This document shows positions 1-9,647 of a stretch of DNA of 64,000 nucleotides, one piece after another. Numbering within the stretch: position 1 is the stretch's first letter; each line of letters begins with the position of its first letter. The notes beneath the pieces are model-generated. The model had not been told where the DNA came from and did not search any database. It worked only from the letters and a program-made list of their open reading frames with translations. Source of the DNA: Bacteroidia bacterium (lineage in GTDB: Bacteria; Bacteroidota; Bacteroidia; J057); NCBI GenBank assembly GCA_030430575.1, contig JAUIKF010000047.1, forward strand, positions 1 to 64,000, in the 5' to 3' direction. Made by a program: the position numbers and the translations under genes.

Positions 1-123
1 GACAAAAAACTACTCAGTCCAGCAGCACGTTTGAATGGGTTTGTATATCATGAACAATGGCTCCAAAATCTCCTTATATCAGCTTCTTTAGGAGGCTTTA
101 GGCATCACCGCAAAACGTTATAA
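1..123 (+). CDS. C-terminal end of an unidentified protein (partial)
   Basis: Frame 1 is open from the window edge to a TAA at 121-123 and encodes 40 residues. The other two forward frames stop at 32-34 and 51-53. The segment has mixed, protein-like composition (for example LNGFVYHEQWLQNLL) and ends in a basic tail, HHRKTL. It would be the 3' end of a rightward gene that starts outside the window and converges on the DUF5916 gene. No family can be assigned from so little; the open frame could also be chance. Confidence 0.4.
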   Translation, partial: DKKLLSPAARLNGFVYHEQWLQNLLISASLGGFRHHRKTL

Positions 124-184
124 TCAGAGTTTTTGATTGCGTCTCAAAAACAGATGGAGAATCGGTAATCTCTCAATCCCTTTA

Positions 185-2689
185 TTATTTAAACATTCGC
201 TTAACCTGCAAATAATCTAGGAAATACAGAATCCTCAGCGAAATACTATTCGTTGCTGGAGACTGAAGGGTGTTGCCTAAGTTGGTGAAGAAGTCGGGGC
301 TGGTGTCAGCGTCATTGGTGTAAATGACGTTTTTCCAGACGAGACTCATCGTACTACCTGGCGCAAACTGCCAGGTATAGACACAATCGATGTTCCAGGC
401 ATTGAAATTGGTGTTATGGGCAGGAGTGCCATCGGGTTCTATGCCCTGATAATCAGTCTCTTGCAAATAGCCAGATTCATCTAGTTCAAAGAAGTCCACG
501 TACTGAACCTTGCTCCAATAGTGACGCAGGCGTAAATTGAGGCCCATATACTCATTGAAGGTGTAGTTCCCTGAAAGCACATTGGTAGCTGTGGTGATGA
601 ATCGCTTGCCAATGATAATGGCTTGGAGTTCGTCGGTTGGCGTGTATAGCTTGGTGGTAAACCCTAGTTCACGTCTCCGCCAATTGAGGTTAAGACGGTG
701 TTGAATGGAGAATTTATTACTAAAGCGGTAGCGAGGGCGCATGCTAAACCAGTTGTCAAACTGGTTCCATTCTGGGCGCTCCCAAAAGCCTGTGCTGATG
801 CTAGTGTAAAAGCGCTTTCGCCTATCAGTTCCACCCCAGGCGTAAATATTGTAACTCGCAGGCTTTTTGAACACCCGCGTACCTGTCCGCGCTTCAAAGT
901 GGTCATCCGTCACAGACGGATTTACGCCTGCCCCAAATCCACTATTCCAAAAGTTTTTGAAGGTCAAATCGGCGTTATACTCAATGCCCCAATCGTTATA
1001 AACTCGTGGCAAGTGAAGTTGCACATATTTCACCTCCACTTCCATCCAGTAGCGATTCAGGATTTTGCCAGGCTCATTTTTTCTATAACTCACTTCTAGT
1101 TGATGACTTACCTCATTAGCGGCCCGAAGGAAGCCCATGTCATTAGAATTGTAATTATGGCTTTCTACTAAGCGCTCTAGCCCATATTGGAGACGGCCAC
1201 TCACCTTGGCCACTTCTAATCGGTACCGATACCCCAAATCCAATTCCCGCTCGCCTGTGTCTTCATTCAGCGTCATGATCTGGCTTACAGCAGCCGAACC
1301 ATTGACATTGAAGGTGTTTTTTTTGTCGAAAAAAGAGAAATCAGTCCCTGTGACATTGGCATCTCGGCCACCATCCCAGCGTGTGACATTGGTATTGATA
1401 AAAGCGATTTTGGAGTTGTTCTTGAGGTTTTGGTCGAGGACAAATACATTAAAATTGGTCAATGGATCGGCCAGGACTTCTCGCTGGGTCTTGGTGAGGG
1501 TATCCTCGACAGTGGCGTAAGTCTGATTTGTCACCGCGTTGAAAAAGCCGATTCCCAGGCCACCATTGGTACGCCCCGATAGCTTAGCTGCATTGATCAA
1601 TGGCGCATCATTCGGCGCATCTATGATTTCTTCATTGCCATAAACCTCTCCCAAAATCCCATAGGCCCTGCCCACACGGCGCGAATAAAAGAGGTCCCCT
1701 CTATTGAACAATTCCGTCCCTTCCGTAAAAAATGGACGATTTTCATCAAACCGCACCTCAAACGGACTGAGGTTAAATACGATATCATCAGCGACTACTT
1801 GCCCAAAATCGGGAATGAGGGTTACGTCTAATGTAAAGCTTTCATTAATCCCATACTTCAGGTCCATGCCTCCATTGACTGACTGCGTCCAGTCAGAGCC
1901 TTCGTCGTCTTTGACGAGGTAGCCAGAGACATAAGGCGTGAACTGGAGACGCACGGGCGGCTTCACATCCTGGATGCCTGTCAAAGTGCCAAACTGGTTG
2001 ACCAGGCCATTGATATTGGGGTCTACGGGGTGCCAATAGGCTTCTTCCTGGAGGCGCTGTATGCGCCGCATAAAATTGATTCCCCAAGTCTGGACTTCCT
2101 CTTTCGGAAAGCGGATCGCCGAATAAGGAATTTCCATTTCCACATTCCAGCCATCTTCATCCAACGTCACACCACTTCTCCAGACAGCATTCCAATTGGG
2201 ATCCTCATCATCTGGTGTCACATAAATATCTGTCTGAACACCTGCCGCAGATACCTGAAAGACAAAGGCATTCTGGCGATTCAGATAGGTGTCAAACCCG
2301 ACCGCAAATAAGTCAGTGTTTTTGCCCTCTTCATCTCTTAATCCTAATTCTCTTAAAATACTGTCAGGGGAGGCATCATAAAGTTTTGCGCCAATATATA
2401 CCGCAAAGTCCGTGTAGATCACCTGTACACGAGAGCGCTGGGTCGCTGGCGAGCCATTGTCAGGAGAAGATTGGGTAAAAAAGCCTTCAAAAACCCCCGT
2501 AGCGGTTGCCCAGCACGCATCTGTTAACCGACCATCGACTGTTGGGGCATCGCTGATACGGACAGCAGAGAGTTCTTCTGTTGATTGAGTAGGGGAATAT
2601 GAAAGGGTATTGGCGTGTTGTCCCATGGCGATTAACGGCAAGAGAAAACACACAGATAGCCAAGCAGGTAGGCGTAGCTGCATAAGCAT
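185..2689 (-). CDS. DUF5916 outer-membrane protein with CBM9-like N-terminal domain
   Basis: This 834-residue protein begins with a signal peptide (hydrophobic segment about residues 8-22, cleavage after AMGQ). Residues about 45-220 resemble the carbohydrate-binding family 9-like fold that precedes DUF5916, with VDGRLTDACW near residue 51. The rest matches DUF5916, including the typical segment LSPFEVRFDENRPFFTEG. The C-terminal half alternates aromatic and polar residues as outer-membrane barrels do, and it ends LQVKRMFK. The family is common in Bacteroidota; its substrate is not known. Met3 at 2683 is an equally possible start. The gene stands alone, with a repeat hairpin (2715-2800) just upstream of the start. 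Confidence 0.85.
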   Translation of the reverse strand: MLMQLRLPAWLSVCFLLPLIAMGQHANTLSYSPTQSTEELSAVRISDAPTVDGRLTDACWATATGVFEGFFTQSSPDNGSPATQRSRVQVIYTDFAVYIGAKLYDASPDSILRELGLRDEEGKNTDLFAVGFDTYLNRQNAFVFQVSAAGVQTDIYVTPDDEDPNWNAVWRSGVTLDEDGWNVEMEIPYSAIRFPKEEVQTWGINFMRRIQRLQEEAYWHPVDPNINGLVNQFGTLTGIQDVKPPVRLQFTPYVSGYLVKDDEGSDWTQSVNGGMDLKYGINESFTLDVTLIPDFGQVVADDIVFNLSPFEVRFDENRPFFTEGTELFNRGDLFYSRRVGRAYGILGEVYGNEEIIDAPNDAPLINAAKLSGRTNGGLGIGFFNAVTNQTYATVEDTLTKTQREVLADPLTNFNVFVLDQNLKNNSKIAFINTNVTRWDGGRDANVTGTDFSFFDKKNTFNVNGSAAVSQIMTLNEDTGERELDLGYRYRLEVAKVSGRLQYGLERLVESHNYNSNDMGFLRAANEVSHQLEVSYRKNEPGKILNRYWMEVEVKYVQLHLPRVYNDWGIEYNADLTFKNFWNSGFGAGVNPSVTDDHFEARTGTRVFKKPASYNIYAWGGTDRRKRFYTSISTGFWERPEWNQFDNWFSMRPRYRFSNKFSIQHRLNLNWRRRELGFTTKLYTPTDELQAIIIGKRFITTATNVLSGNYTFNEYMGLNLRLRHYWSKVQYVDFFELDESGYLQETDYQGIEPDGTPAHNTNFNAWNIDCVYTWQFAPGSTMSLVWKNVIYTNDADTSPDFFTNLGNTLQSPATNSISLRILYFLDYLQVKRMFK

Positions 2690-2714
2690 GGTACTTTGGG
2701 TTAAGGGTCTGAAA

Positions 2715-2800
2715 AATTATTAATTGATTTATTAACTAATTATTGATTCGACCCTAGTGTAACCTCAATCAATGATTAATCAATTTATCAATCAATAATC
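2715..2800. repeat. Family A start-proximal repeat hairpin (ATTG/ATTA words)
   Basis: Two imperfectly complementary arms of about 33 nt (2715-2748 and 2766-2800) are built from ATTR words such as ATTATTGATTGAT. By eye about 27 of 33 positions pair, and several mismatches would be G-U in RNA. It lies 26 nt upstream of the DUF5916 start. Nothing else is recognisable between 2801 and 2978. Confidence 0.75.
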
Positions 2801-2978
2801 AAAGGTACGGGAGCTAGCTTCTACTCGCTATTAAAGCCCAATACATATTTGTGTAGAATTTGCAGAAGTGAGCCAGTGATTTGCAGAATGATGCTCAAGA
2901 ATGGTAGAATCTGCTTATCTAGCTGAAGGAAATAGCGTAAATTAGACCTAAGCAGAACAAAATCTAAACAAAAATATT

Positions 2979-3200
2979 ATGAATACACTCCTGTTGAGCA
3001 CTATGTTGGGGTATGCCACCAAAGCTTTTTTCAGCATCCCTGTTTTGGTGATTTTGGTTTTGGACATCTTGGCCCTACGCAGTATCTGGCGTGATGAAAG
3101 TCGAAGTGAAATCACTAAATTGATCTGGACAATGATCGTCTTCTTCTTCCCATTGGGAGGGTTGATTATCTGGTGGTTTTTTGGAAGCAAGAAGTATTGA
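2979..3200 (+). CDS. Small PLDc_N-like membrane protein
   Basis: This 73-residue protein has two hydrophobic segments (about 11-32 and 47-68) separated by a short charged loop, RSIWRDESRSEITKL. It ends GGLIIWWFFGSKKY. This is the layout of the PLDc_N family (phospholipase D nuclease N-terminal-like), which also occurs as small stand-alone inner-membrane proteins with no nuclease domain; their role is unknown. The ATG at 2979 follows an A-rich leader. It is monocistronic and converges on the penicillin-binding protein gene across a strong hairpin. Confidence 0.7.
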   Translation: MNTLLLSTMLGYATKAFFSIPVLVILVLDILALRSIWRDESRSEITKLIWTMIVFFFPLGGLIIWWFFGSKKY

Positions 3201-3221
3201 AAAAATCTTCTCCAGCATGTC

Positions 3222-3269
3222 AATTTCCACCATTGCGAAGGGTTTAAACCCGTCGCAATGGTGGAAATT
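3222..3269. terminator. Bidirectional hairpin between convergent genes (family D palindrome)
   Basis: The arms 3222-3238 and 3253-3269 pair perfectly over 17 bp (ATTTCCACCATTGCGA and its complement). The loop itself holds the 12-base palindrome GGGTTTAAACCC at 3240-3251. It sits between two convergent stop codons, so it probably ends transcription from both sides. The ATTGCGA/GGGTTT...ACCC core recurs at 60.1-60.2 kb, which points to a dispersed element rather than a one-off terminator. Confidence 0.7.
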
Positions 3270-3282
3270 TCATATATGAATA

Positions 3283-5730
3283 TCAGTTCTTCTTCTTGAA
3301 AATTTTCTCCAACTCCCTCAAGAATTTTTCATCCTTCTTTTTCTTCTTGCGTTCCTTTCGATCTTCCCTCCGCGCTTCGCGCTCCCGCTTTTGTTCCTCC
3401 TGAATCTGTCGAATGCGCTCGATCCAGTGCATCATCCAGAAAGGCTCTTCCTCCACTATGGGATCTTCGCTATAGGCTACACAGTCCAAAAGGTCCATAT
3501 AGCCAGCATTTAAAGCGGGAAATTTGCCGGTATTCACATCCTTAAAAGTTGCATCACCTGCCAGGTGTTGCATAAACAAGGCCCAAATCGGCAAGGCCGT
3601 TTTCGCCCCTTGGCCCAAGCCCAACGAGCGAAACCGAACCTTTGGGTCTGATCCTCCTACCCAGGCACCTGCTACCAGGCCAGGCCTAAAGCCCATAAAC
3701 CAACCATCAACTTGGTCTTGCGTAGTACCTGTTTTTCCCGCAATATGTCCTTTCAGTTTATAGCGATACCGCAGGCTGCCTGCGGTTCCACTATTCACAA
3801 CAGACTGTAGCATGTGTGTCATGAGCTTCACCGTGCTGTCTTTCATCACTTGCTCTCCTAATTCGGGTGCTGGTGCTTCAAAAAGCAGGTTGCCTGCTTT
3901 GTCTTCAATGCGCGTAAGGTAACGCGGGGATACCTGTTTGCCGCCATTGGCGAAGGTGCCATAGAGGGAAATCATCTCGTAAAGACTGAGGTCTGCCGCG
4001 CCGAGCGCGATCGCTGGCTGGACCGGCAATTCGCTCTGAATTCCCAGTTTTTTTGCAAAATCCACTACCTCCTGAACCCCTGTCTCCATCATGAGAGAAA
4101 CCGTAACGGTATTGACCGAATGGGTCAACGCGCCTTCCATGGAATAAGAGCCTCCATATTCTCCATTAGAATTGCCTGGAGACCAATCATTATAATCTTC
4201 ATAAACTTGCTGCTCATTCAACACATGGGCACAAGGATCCCGGCCTGCTTCTAAGGCCGCCGCATAAACAACAGGCTTGAAGGTGGACCCTACCTGACGC
4301 TTAGATTTGATATGGTCATACTGGTAATAATGATGGTCGATGCCACCTACCCAGGCCATGACATTGCCTGTCTGAGGTTCCATGGCGAGGAAGCCCGCAT
4401 TGAGGAAAGAGAGGTAATGGATCACAGAGTCCAATGGGCTAAGGACAGTGTCTTTTTCCCCTTCCCAGGTGAAAACTCGCATAGGCACTGGTAGTGTAAA
4501 TAGGGAGTCTATGACTGATTGAGGCTGTTTTTTCGCTTTGAGATTGCGGTATCGATCCGAGCGGACTACTGCTCGCTCTACGACAGAAAGGTCCTTACCC
4601 CAAGGCTTTCGTTTGCCCCAATGCTTATAGAATGTCGCTTGCAGAGCGGACATATGTTGCTTGACAGCTGCTTCCGCATAGCTTTGCATGCGGCTATTGA
4701 TGGTGGTGTATATTTTGATGCCATCCCGAAAGAGGTTATAAGGCTTGCCGTTTTCTTTGGGGTGGGCTTTGAGCCATGCCTTCAACTCTCCCTGAAGGTG
4801 AGAACGAAAATAGGGCGCAAGGCCTTCATTGGGGGTGTAGCGCTTATATTTGAGGGTAATGGGCAAATGTTGGAGAGAATCGACGATCTTGTGATCCAAA
4901 ATGCCTTGCTGTCCCATCAGTGCCAAAACGACATTTCGCCGATCTTTGGCTCGTTCTGGGAAAAGACGGGGATTGTAGCGATGTGTCGCCTTTAGCATAC
5001 CCACCAAGACTGCTGCTTCTTCTATTTTGAGGGCTGCAGGTGTCGTACCAAAAAATCGTTTCGATGCCGTTTCAATCCCAAAGACTTTCTCACCAAAAGG
5101 CACAGTATTGAGGTAAAGACTCAGGATCTGTTCTTTGGAATAAATGTCCTCAATTTTCCCTGCGACCACCATTTCCTTCACCTTATTGACAGGCATACTC
5201 AGCAGACCGTAATTCCGTCGAGGATAGAGGTTTTTGACAAGTTGTTGGGTTAATGTGCTTCCACCGCCAGCGCTTTGGTCCTGCATGAGGACCGATTTCA
5301 CCAGGACTCTCGCCATGCTGCGGTTGTCCACCCCATCATGGTCAAAGAAGCGCACATCTTCCGTCGCGACCAGCGCTTTCACCAAATAGGGCGAAAGGTT
5401 CTCAAAGGTGACTTGTGTACGGTTTTCGATGAAATAACGCCCCAGCAATTGCCCATCTGCTGAGTAGACTTCCGAAGCCAGCGCATTTTCTATTTGCCGG
5501 AGTTCTTCCGCATTGGGCAAGCGTCCAAATGCCCCCCAGCGCACGCTGAGGTAAAAGATGAGCATTCCCCCTAATACGGCACCAAACGCCCAACTCGCGT
5601 ACTTCCCCGCCTGGAATAACCGAGGAAACAGCCGCTTCCCTTTATACCACCTCCGCAACCACCAAACCCTTCCAATTCGGATTTGGCGGTGGATGTTGGC
5701 GATAAATGACGAGTCAGGGAGGAGGCCCAT
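3283..5730 (-). CDS. Class A penicillin-binding protein (PBP1A-type)
   Basis: This bifunctional peptidoglycan synthase has 815 residues. An N-terminal membrane anchor lies at about residues 46-64. The GT51 glycosyltransferase domain shows ATEDVRFFDHDG with the expected catalytic Glu124, and GGSTLTQQLVKNLY. The transpeptidase domain has the active-site Ser482 in GSTFKP, an SVNT (SxN) motif and Lys666 in KTGTT. The C-terminal tail of about 45 residues is extremely rich in Lys, Arg and Glu and ends IFKKKN, probably a flexible cytosol-like or wall-binding tail. A leftward TAAATTTG box at 5763-5770 fits a Bacteroidota -7 element. It is a single gene; the family assignment is secure, the exact paralogue name is not. 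Confidence 0.95.
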   Translation of the reverse strand: MGLLPDSSFIANIHRQIRIGRVWWLRRWYKGKRLFPRLFQAGKYASWAFGAVLGGMLIFYLSVRWGAFGRLPNAEELRQIENALASEVYSADGQLLGRYFIENRTQVTFENLSPYLVKALVATEDVRFFDHDGVDNRSMARVLVKSVLMQDQSAGGGSTLTQQLVKNLYPRRNYGLLSMPVNKVKEMVVAGKIEDIYSKEQILSLYLNTVPFGEKVFGIETASKRFFGTTPAALKIEEAAVLVGMLKATHRYNPRLFPERAKDRRNVVLALMGQQGILDHKIVDSLQHLPITLKYKRYTPNEGLAPYFRSHLQGELKAWLKAHPKENGKPYNLFRDGIKIYTTINSRMQSYAEAAVKQHMSALQATFYKHWGKRKPWGKDLSVVERAVVRSDRYRNLKAKKQPQSVIDSLFTLPVPMRVFTWEGEKDTVLSPLDSVIHYLSFLNAGFLAMEPQTGNVMAWVGGIDHHYYQYDHIKSKRQVGSTFKPVVYAAALEAGRDPCAHVLNEQQVYEDYNDWSPGNSNGEYGGSYSMEGALTHSVNTVTVSLMMETGVQEVVDFAKKLGIQSELPVQPAIALGAADLSLYEMISLYGTFANGGKQVSPRYLTRIEDKAGNLLFEAPAPELGEQVMKDSTVKLMTHMLQSVVNSGTAGSLRYRYKLKGHIAGKTGTTQDQVDGWFMGFRPGLVAGAWVGGSDPKVRFRSLGLGQGAKTALPIWALFMQHLAGDATFKDVNTGKFPALNAGYMDLLDCVAYSEDPIVEEEPFWMMHWIERIRQIQEEQKREREARREDRKERKKKKKDEKFLRELEKIFKKKN

Positions 5731-5800
5731 GGGTTTGCGGATTTACTGTACTAATCGTACTGCAAATTTAGGGCAAATATTATTTGTGAAGATAAAAAGA

Positions 5801-5893
5801 AAGTTCAAATGCAAATTCAAGCTCAAACTCAAATCTGTTCAAGAGATAAGGTAGCTCTCCTTGAACTTGTACTTGATGTTGAATTTGAATTTT
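5801..5893. repeat. Family C hexamer repeat hairpin (CAANNT / TTGAAN)
   Basis: The left arm 5801-5842 runs in six-base steps (CAAATG, CAAATT, CAAGCT, CAAACT). The right arm 5859-5893 is its rough complement (CTTGAA, CTTGTA, CTTGAT, GTTGAA, TTTGAA). It lies directly after the stop of the leftward reductase gene and upstream of the PBP gene. Confidence 0.75.
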
Positions 5894-5898
5894 TCCTC

Positions 5899-7002
5899 CT
5901 ATTCATACACAATCTTCACATCTGCTGTCATCGGATGAGACTGGCAGGTCAAAATATAGCCTTTGTCGATTTCACCTTGAGTCAGTCCGTCGTGGGCATC
6001 CATTTCTACTTTTCCACTCAGTAATTTCGCTTTACAAGTGGTGCAAATTCCGCCTTGACAGGCAAAAGGCGCATCTAGGTCGGCATCCAATGCTGCTTCT
6101 AAAATTGTTTCGTCAGCGGGAACGGTGACTTCGTGTGTTTCTCCTTCGAGGGTTATGATTACTGTTTGATCTTCCATAGTGATTCGTTTTTTAGGGGAAA
6201 TATCATCGCCAAGAGATTCCTTGGCGTAGGCTGCTGCCACCTGCGCTTCGCTCGGTGGTGGAGCCGAAAATAGTTCGTGATAAATGTGATTGGGGTGCAC
6301 GGCGTGCTTGTCCAGCGCTGCTTCTGCTGCTGTGATCAGGCCGTGGGGGCCGCAGAGGAAATACCGCTTGCGGTGTTCGTCGGTCATGAAAAGGCGAGAG
6401 ACTTTATCGTAAATGGCCGTCTTGTCAAAACGGCCTATAGGCCCTTCCCACGCAGCCGAAGGCTGGGAGAGCTGATGATGTACAACTAGTCGATCTGGAA
6501 ATTGGTTTTCCCATTTCTCCAACTCCTGCTTGAAAATAATGGATTCCTCATCCCTATTTCCATACCACAAGTGAACCACACTGTCTGGCTCAGCATAAAG
6601 GACCGTCTTTAAGATAGAGATAAGTGGGGTGATCCCACTTCCGCCCCCAATCAATACATAGCAGAGGGTATTTTCGGGGTGAGTGGTAAGGGAAAAATTG
6701 CCCATGGGAGGCATGGACATCACCGTGTCACCTACTGAGAGGTGATCGCGCAAAAAATGAGACATCAAGCCATTTTTCACACGTTTAACCGTCACACTGA
6801 GGAATTCGTCAACCAGTGGAGAACTGGACAGAGAATAGGCACGGCGGTGACTTTTGCCCTCAATATCCACTTTCAATGTCAAGTACTGCCCTGCTTGGTA
6901 GACAAAACGCTCATCTTCAGGTTTTTCAAAAAACAAGGTATATGCGTCCGCCGTCTCATCTTGGATACGCCTCACGGTCAACGGTATAAACGATTTACCC
7001 AT
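5899..7002 (-). CDS. Ferredoxin--NADP reductase-like flavoprotein with C-terminal 2Fe-2S domain (PaaE/Hmp-reductase type)
   Basis: This 367-residue three-domain reductase should move electrons between NAD(P)H and an iron-sulfur partner. The FAD-binding barrel has the RxYSxxS signature in RAYSLSSSP (about residue 54). The NAD(P)-binding domain has IGGGSGITPLISIL (about 115-130). The C-terminal plant-type ferredoxin domain carries the 2Fe-2S ligands Cys315, Cys320, Cys323 and Cys353. This order matches PaaE and related oxygenase reductases; no paa genes or oxygenase lie nearby, so the partner is unknown. The insert at about 240-265 linking the last two domains is Ala/Ser-rich. The start ATG lies just downstream of an ATTR-word repeat. 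Confidence 0.9.
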   Translation of the reverse strand: MGKSFIPLTVRRIQDETADAYTLFFEKPEDERFVYQAGQYLTLKVDIEGKSHRRAYSLSSSPLVDEFLSVTVKRVKNGLMSHFLRDHLSVGDTVMSMPPMGNFSLTTHPENTLCYVLIGGGSGITPLISILKTVLYAEPDSVVHLWYGNRDEESIIFKQELEKWENQFPDRLVVHHQLSQPSAAWEGPIGRFDKTAIYDKVSRLFMTDEHRKRYFLCGPHGLITAAEAALDKHAVHPNHIYHELFSAPPPSEAQVAAAYAKESLGDDISPKKRITMEDQTVIITLEGETHEVTVPADETILEAALDADLDAPFACQGGICTTCKAKLLSGKVEMDAHDGLTQGEIDKGYILTCQSHPMTADVKIVYE

Positions 7003-7013
7003 AATTTCTTTAG

Positions 7014-7049
7014 GATTATTAACTAATCAATAATCTATCAATTAATAAT
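7014..7049. repeat. Family A start-proximal repeat
   Basis: An ATTR-word stretch (ATTATTAACTAATCAATAAT and following) lies 11 nt upstream of the reductase start codon. The two halves, 7014-7033 and 7034-7049, are loosely complementary. Confidence 0.6.
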
Positions 7050-7229
7050 ATCTTTTAGGAAGCGCGAAGGTCCAAATAATTTGGGGAGAAAAGCAAGTGT
7101 TGGAATAAATCTGCTCTAACTAAAAAAGAGATAAACAAACAATCCAGAATGATTGATGTTTAGAGTCTTTGATAAAAAAAAATGAGAACTTTCAACCGTT
7201 TTGTTAAACGAACAGTAGCATCCAATATC

Positions 7230-9608
7230 ATGCGCAGCAACTCCCCATATCATTTTATTCTCCTCTTCCTCCTTTTGTTTGTCAGTACAATGTCCCTCTC
7301 CGCCCAAACCGGAGTGATCAAAGGGCGCGTCTACAACGACATCAATAATGAGTCGCTGGAATTTGCCGCTGTATTTCTGCAAGGGACTCAGCGCGGTGCT
7401 TATACAGATAGCATGGGACAATACGTGCTTGACCGCTTGGAGCCAGGGCTTTACAACCTCGAAGTCCGCTATGGCGGTTTCAAATCTCAGGTCATCTATG
7501 AGATTCAGGTCACGAATTCCAAGCCTTATGTGGTAGACATAGGCATGGAAACCGACGAATCGGCTTCAGACTCTGTGGTCATACAGGCTTCGCCGTTTAA
7601 GCGAATAGAGGAAGCACCGCTCTCGCTGCGCACCATCGGTACGAGTGAGATTAAACGAAATCCTGGCGGCAACCGCGACATCTCTAAAGTGATCCAGTCC
7701 TTGCCAGGTGTAGCCAGTACGGTCAGTTTCCGTAATGACATCCTGATTCGGGGGGGGGGACCGAATGAAAACCGTTTCTATATAGATGGCATCGAGACGC
7801 CCAATATCAACCACTTTGCGACGCAAGGCGCTTCTGGCGGCCCTGTAGGGCTCATTAATGTGGACTTTATCGGAGAAGTGGATTTCTTCTCAGGCGCCTT
7901 TCCTGCCAATCGCGGCAATGCGCTGAGCTCCGTATTCGAATTTCGTCAGCGCGAAGCGCGTGACGACCGCATGGGCTTCACGGCGACCGTAGGGGCCAGC
8001 GATTTGGCTATGACCGTGGAAGGGCCCGTGAGTAAAAAGTCTACGATCCTTTTCTCCGCCCGCCGCTCTTATTTGCAGTTTTTGTTCAAAGTCCTCGGAT
8101 TGCCCTTTTTGCCTACCTACAATGATTTTCAGTTTAAACAAAAGATCCAACTCGGAGAACGTCATCAAATTACGCTAGTTGGGTTAGGAGCTGTAGACCG
8201 CTTTAAGCTAAACCTAGAAGCTGATAGCACAGATTATCAAAAGTACATCCTCAACAATCTCCCCGTCAATACGCAGGAAAACTATACGGCAGGAATCAAT
8301 TATAAATACTTTGGGAATAAAGGATTCTGGCAAGTGGTGATGAGCCGTAATGCCATTAATTTCGACGCTGTCAAATACACCAACAACGATGAGTCATTAC
8401 CTAAACTCCTGGATTACAACTCTCAGGAAGTGGAGAATAAATTGCGTGTAGAACATACGACAAGAGATAAGGGATGGAAATGGACTGTAGGAGGCAATGT
8501 TGAGCAGGTGACTTACCGCAATTCAACGTTTAACGTTTTGCCCTTTCAAGTAATTGACTTTGAGTCGGAACTGAATCTATGGAAATTTGGCGCTTTTGGG
8601 CAGGTAAGTAAAAAGTGGTTAGATGATCGGTTGATCCTCTCTGCAGGGCTGCGGATGGATGCGACGGACTATTCGCCTTCCATGCAAAATCCCCTTGAAC
8701 AACTTTCCCCTCGCCTTTCGGCCTCTTATCTCATTACCCCTCGTCTGAGTGCCAATTTCAATACAGGCATTTACTATCAGTTGCCCGCCTACACGGTACT
8801 GGGCTTCCGCAACAATGAAGGAGAACTCGTCAATACATCTACGACCTATATTCAAAACCGCCAAGTAGTCGGCGGTCTGGCTTTCGAAACAGGTACCAAT
8901 TCTAAGGTTTCCATTGAAGGGTATTATAAGCGTTATTACAACTATCCCTTCCTGTTGAGGGATTCTATTTCCCTCGCCAACCTCGGGGGCGATTTTGGGG
9001 TAGTGGGTAATGAACCTGCAGCTTCTACTTCTGAAGGGCGTACCTATGGTATGGAAGTATTGCTTCAGCAGCGCCTTTACAAAGGCTTCTATGGCATTCT
9101 TGCCTATACCTTGGGATGGAGTGAGTTCACTACCAAGAACGGTGAATTTGCCCCATCTGCCTGGGACAGTCGTCATATCGTCGCACTGACGATGGGCAAG
9201 AAATTTAAAAAAGACTGGGAGATCGGTGCACGCTGGCGCTTGACTAGTGGCGCTCCCTTTACACCAGCCAACGTTCCATTTTCCAGTCTTACGGCAGTTT
9301 GGGATGCCCGCGGAGCAGAAGTCCCCGATTTTGATCGCCTCAATAGCGAACGCCTTCCTGCCTATCATCAATTAGATGTGCGGATAGATAAAAAATGGTT
9401 TTTTGATAAATGGAGCTTTAACCTCTTTTTTGACATGCAGAATGTATACGCCTATTCGATTAATGGCAATCCTATTCTCAACGTCGTCAAAGATGAAAAT
9501 GACCAGCCCATTCTCAATCCGAATGACCCATCGCGTTATCAGACGTATTTTATTGAAAATTCCTTGGGAATCATCCAGCCTACGTTGGGGATTGTGGTGA
9601 CGTATTAA
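7230..9608 (+). CDS. TonB-dependent receptor with carboxypeptidase-regulatory-like domain
   Basis: This outer-membrane receptor has about 792 residues from the ATG at 7230. I prefer this start because it gives a clean signal peptide ending SLSAQ; the upstream ATG at 7182 would add 16 basic residues. A CarboxypepD_reg-like domain (GVIKGRVYNDINNESLEFA onward) is followed by a plug domain with RNDILIRGGGPNENRFYIDG, then a 22-strand-type barrel to the C-terminus, where the last residues GIIQPTLGIVVTY end in an aromatic. There is no SusD partner beside it, so it is probably not a SusC-type glycan importer; the substrate is unknown. The small gamma-carbonic anhydrase-like gene follows after 39 bp. 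Confidence 0.92.
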   Translation: MRSNSPYHFILLFLLLFVSTMSLSAQTGVIKGRVYNDINNESLEFAAVFLQGTQRGAYTDSMGQYVLDRLEPGLYNLEVRYGGFKSQVIYEIQVTNSKPYVVDIGMETDESASDSVVIQASPFKRIEEAPLSLRTIGTSEIKRNPGGNRDISKVIQSLPGVASTVSFRNDILIRGGGPNENRFYIDGIETPNINHFATQGASGGPVGLINVDFIGEVDFFSGAFPANRGNALSSVFEFRQREARDDRMGFTATVGASDLAMTVEGPVSKKSTILFSARRSYLQFLFKVLGLPFLPTYNDFQFKQKIQLGERHQITLVGLGAVDRFKLNLEADSTDYQKYILNNLPVNTQENYTAGINYKYFGNKGFWQVVMSRNAINFDAVKYTNNDESLPKLLDYNSQEVENKLRVEHTTRDKGWKWTVGGNVEQVTYRNSTFNVLPFQVIDFESELNLWKFGAFGQVSKKWLDDRLILSAGLRMDATDYSPSMQNPLEQLSPRLSASYLITPRLSANFNTGIYYQLPAYTVLGFRNNEGELVNTSTTYIQNRQVVGGLAFETGTNSKVSIEGYYKRYYNYPFLLRDSISLANLGGDFGVVGNEPAASTSEGRTYGMEVLLQQRLYKGFYGILAYTLGWSEFTTKNGEFAPSAWDSRHIVALTMGKKFKKDWEIGARWRLTSGAPFTPANVPFSSLTAVWDARGAEVPDFDRLNSERLPAYHQLDVRIDKKWFFDKWSFNLFFDMQNVYAYSINGNPILNVVKDENDQPILNPNDPSRYQTYFIENSLGIIQPTLGIVVTY

Positions 9609-9647
9609 AATTTGGTTCATCAAGCCATTTAGTGGACTAAATTTTTT

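Noticed and set aside
5899-7002. Naming the reductase paaE
   Set aside because: The domain order fits PaaE, but no other phenylacetate genes are present and related reductases share the same layout.
8619-9371. Leftward 250-codon open frame inside the TonB-dependent receptor gene
   Set aside because: It is antisense to a clear barrel region, has odd composition and no start context; a shadow frame.
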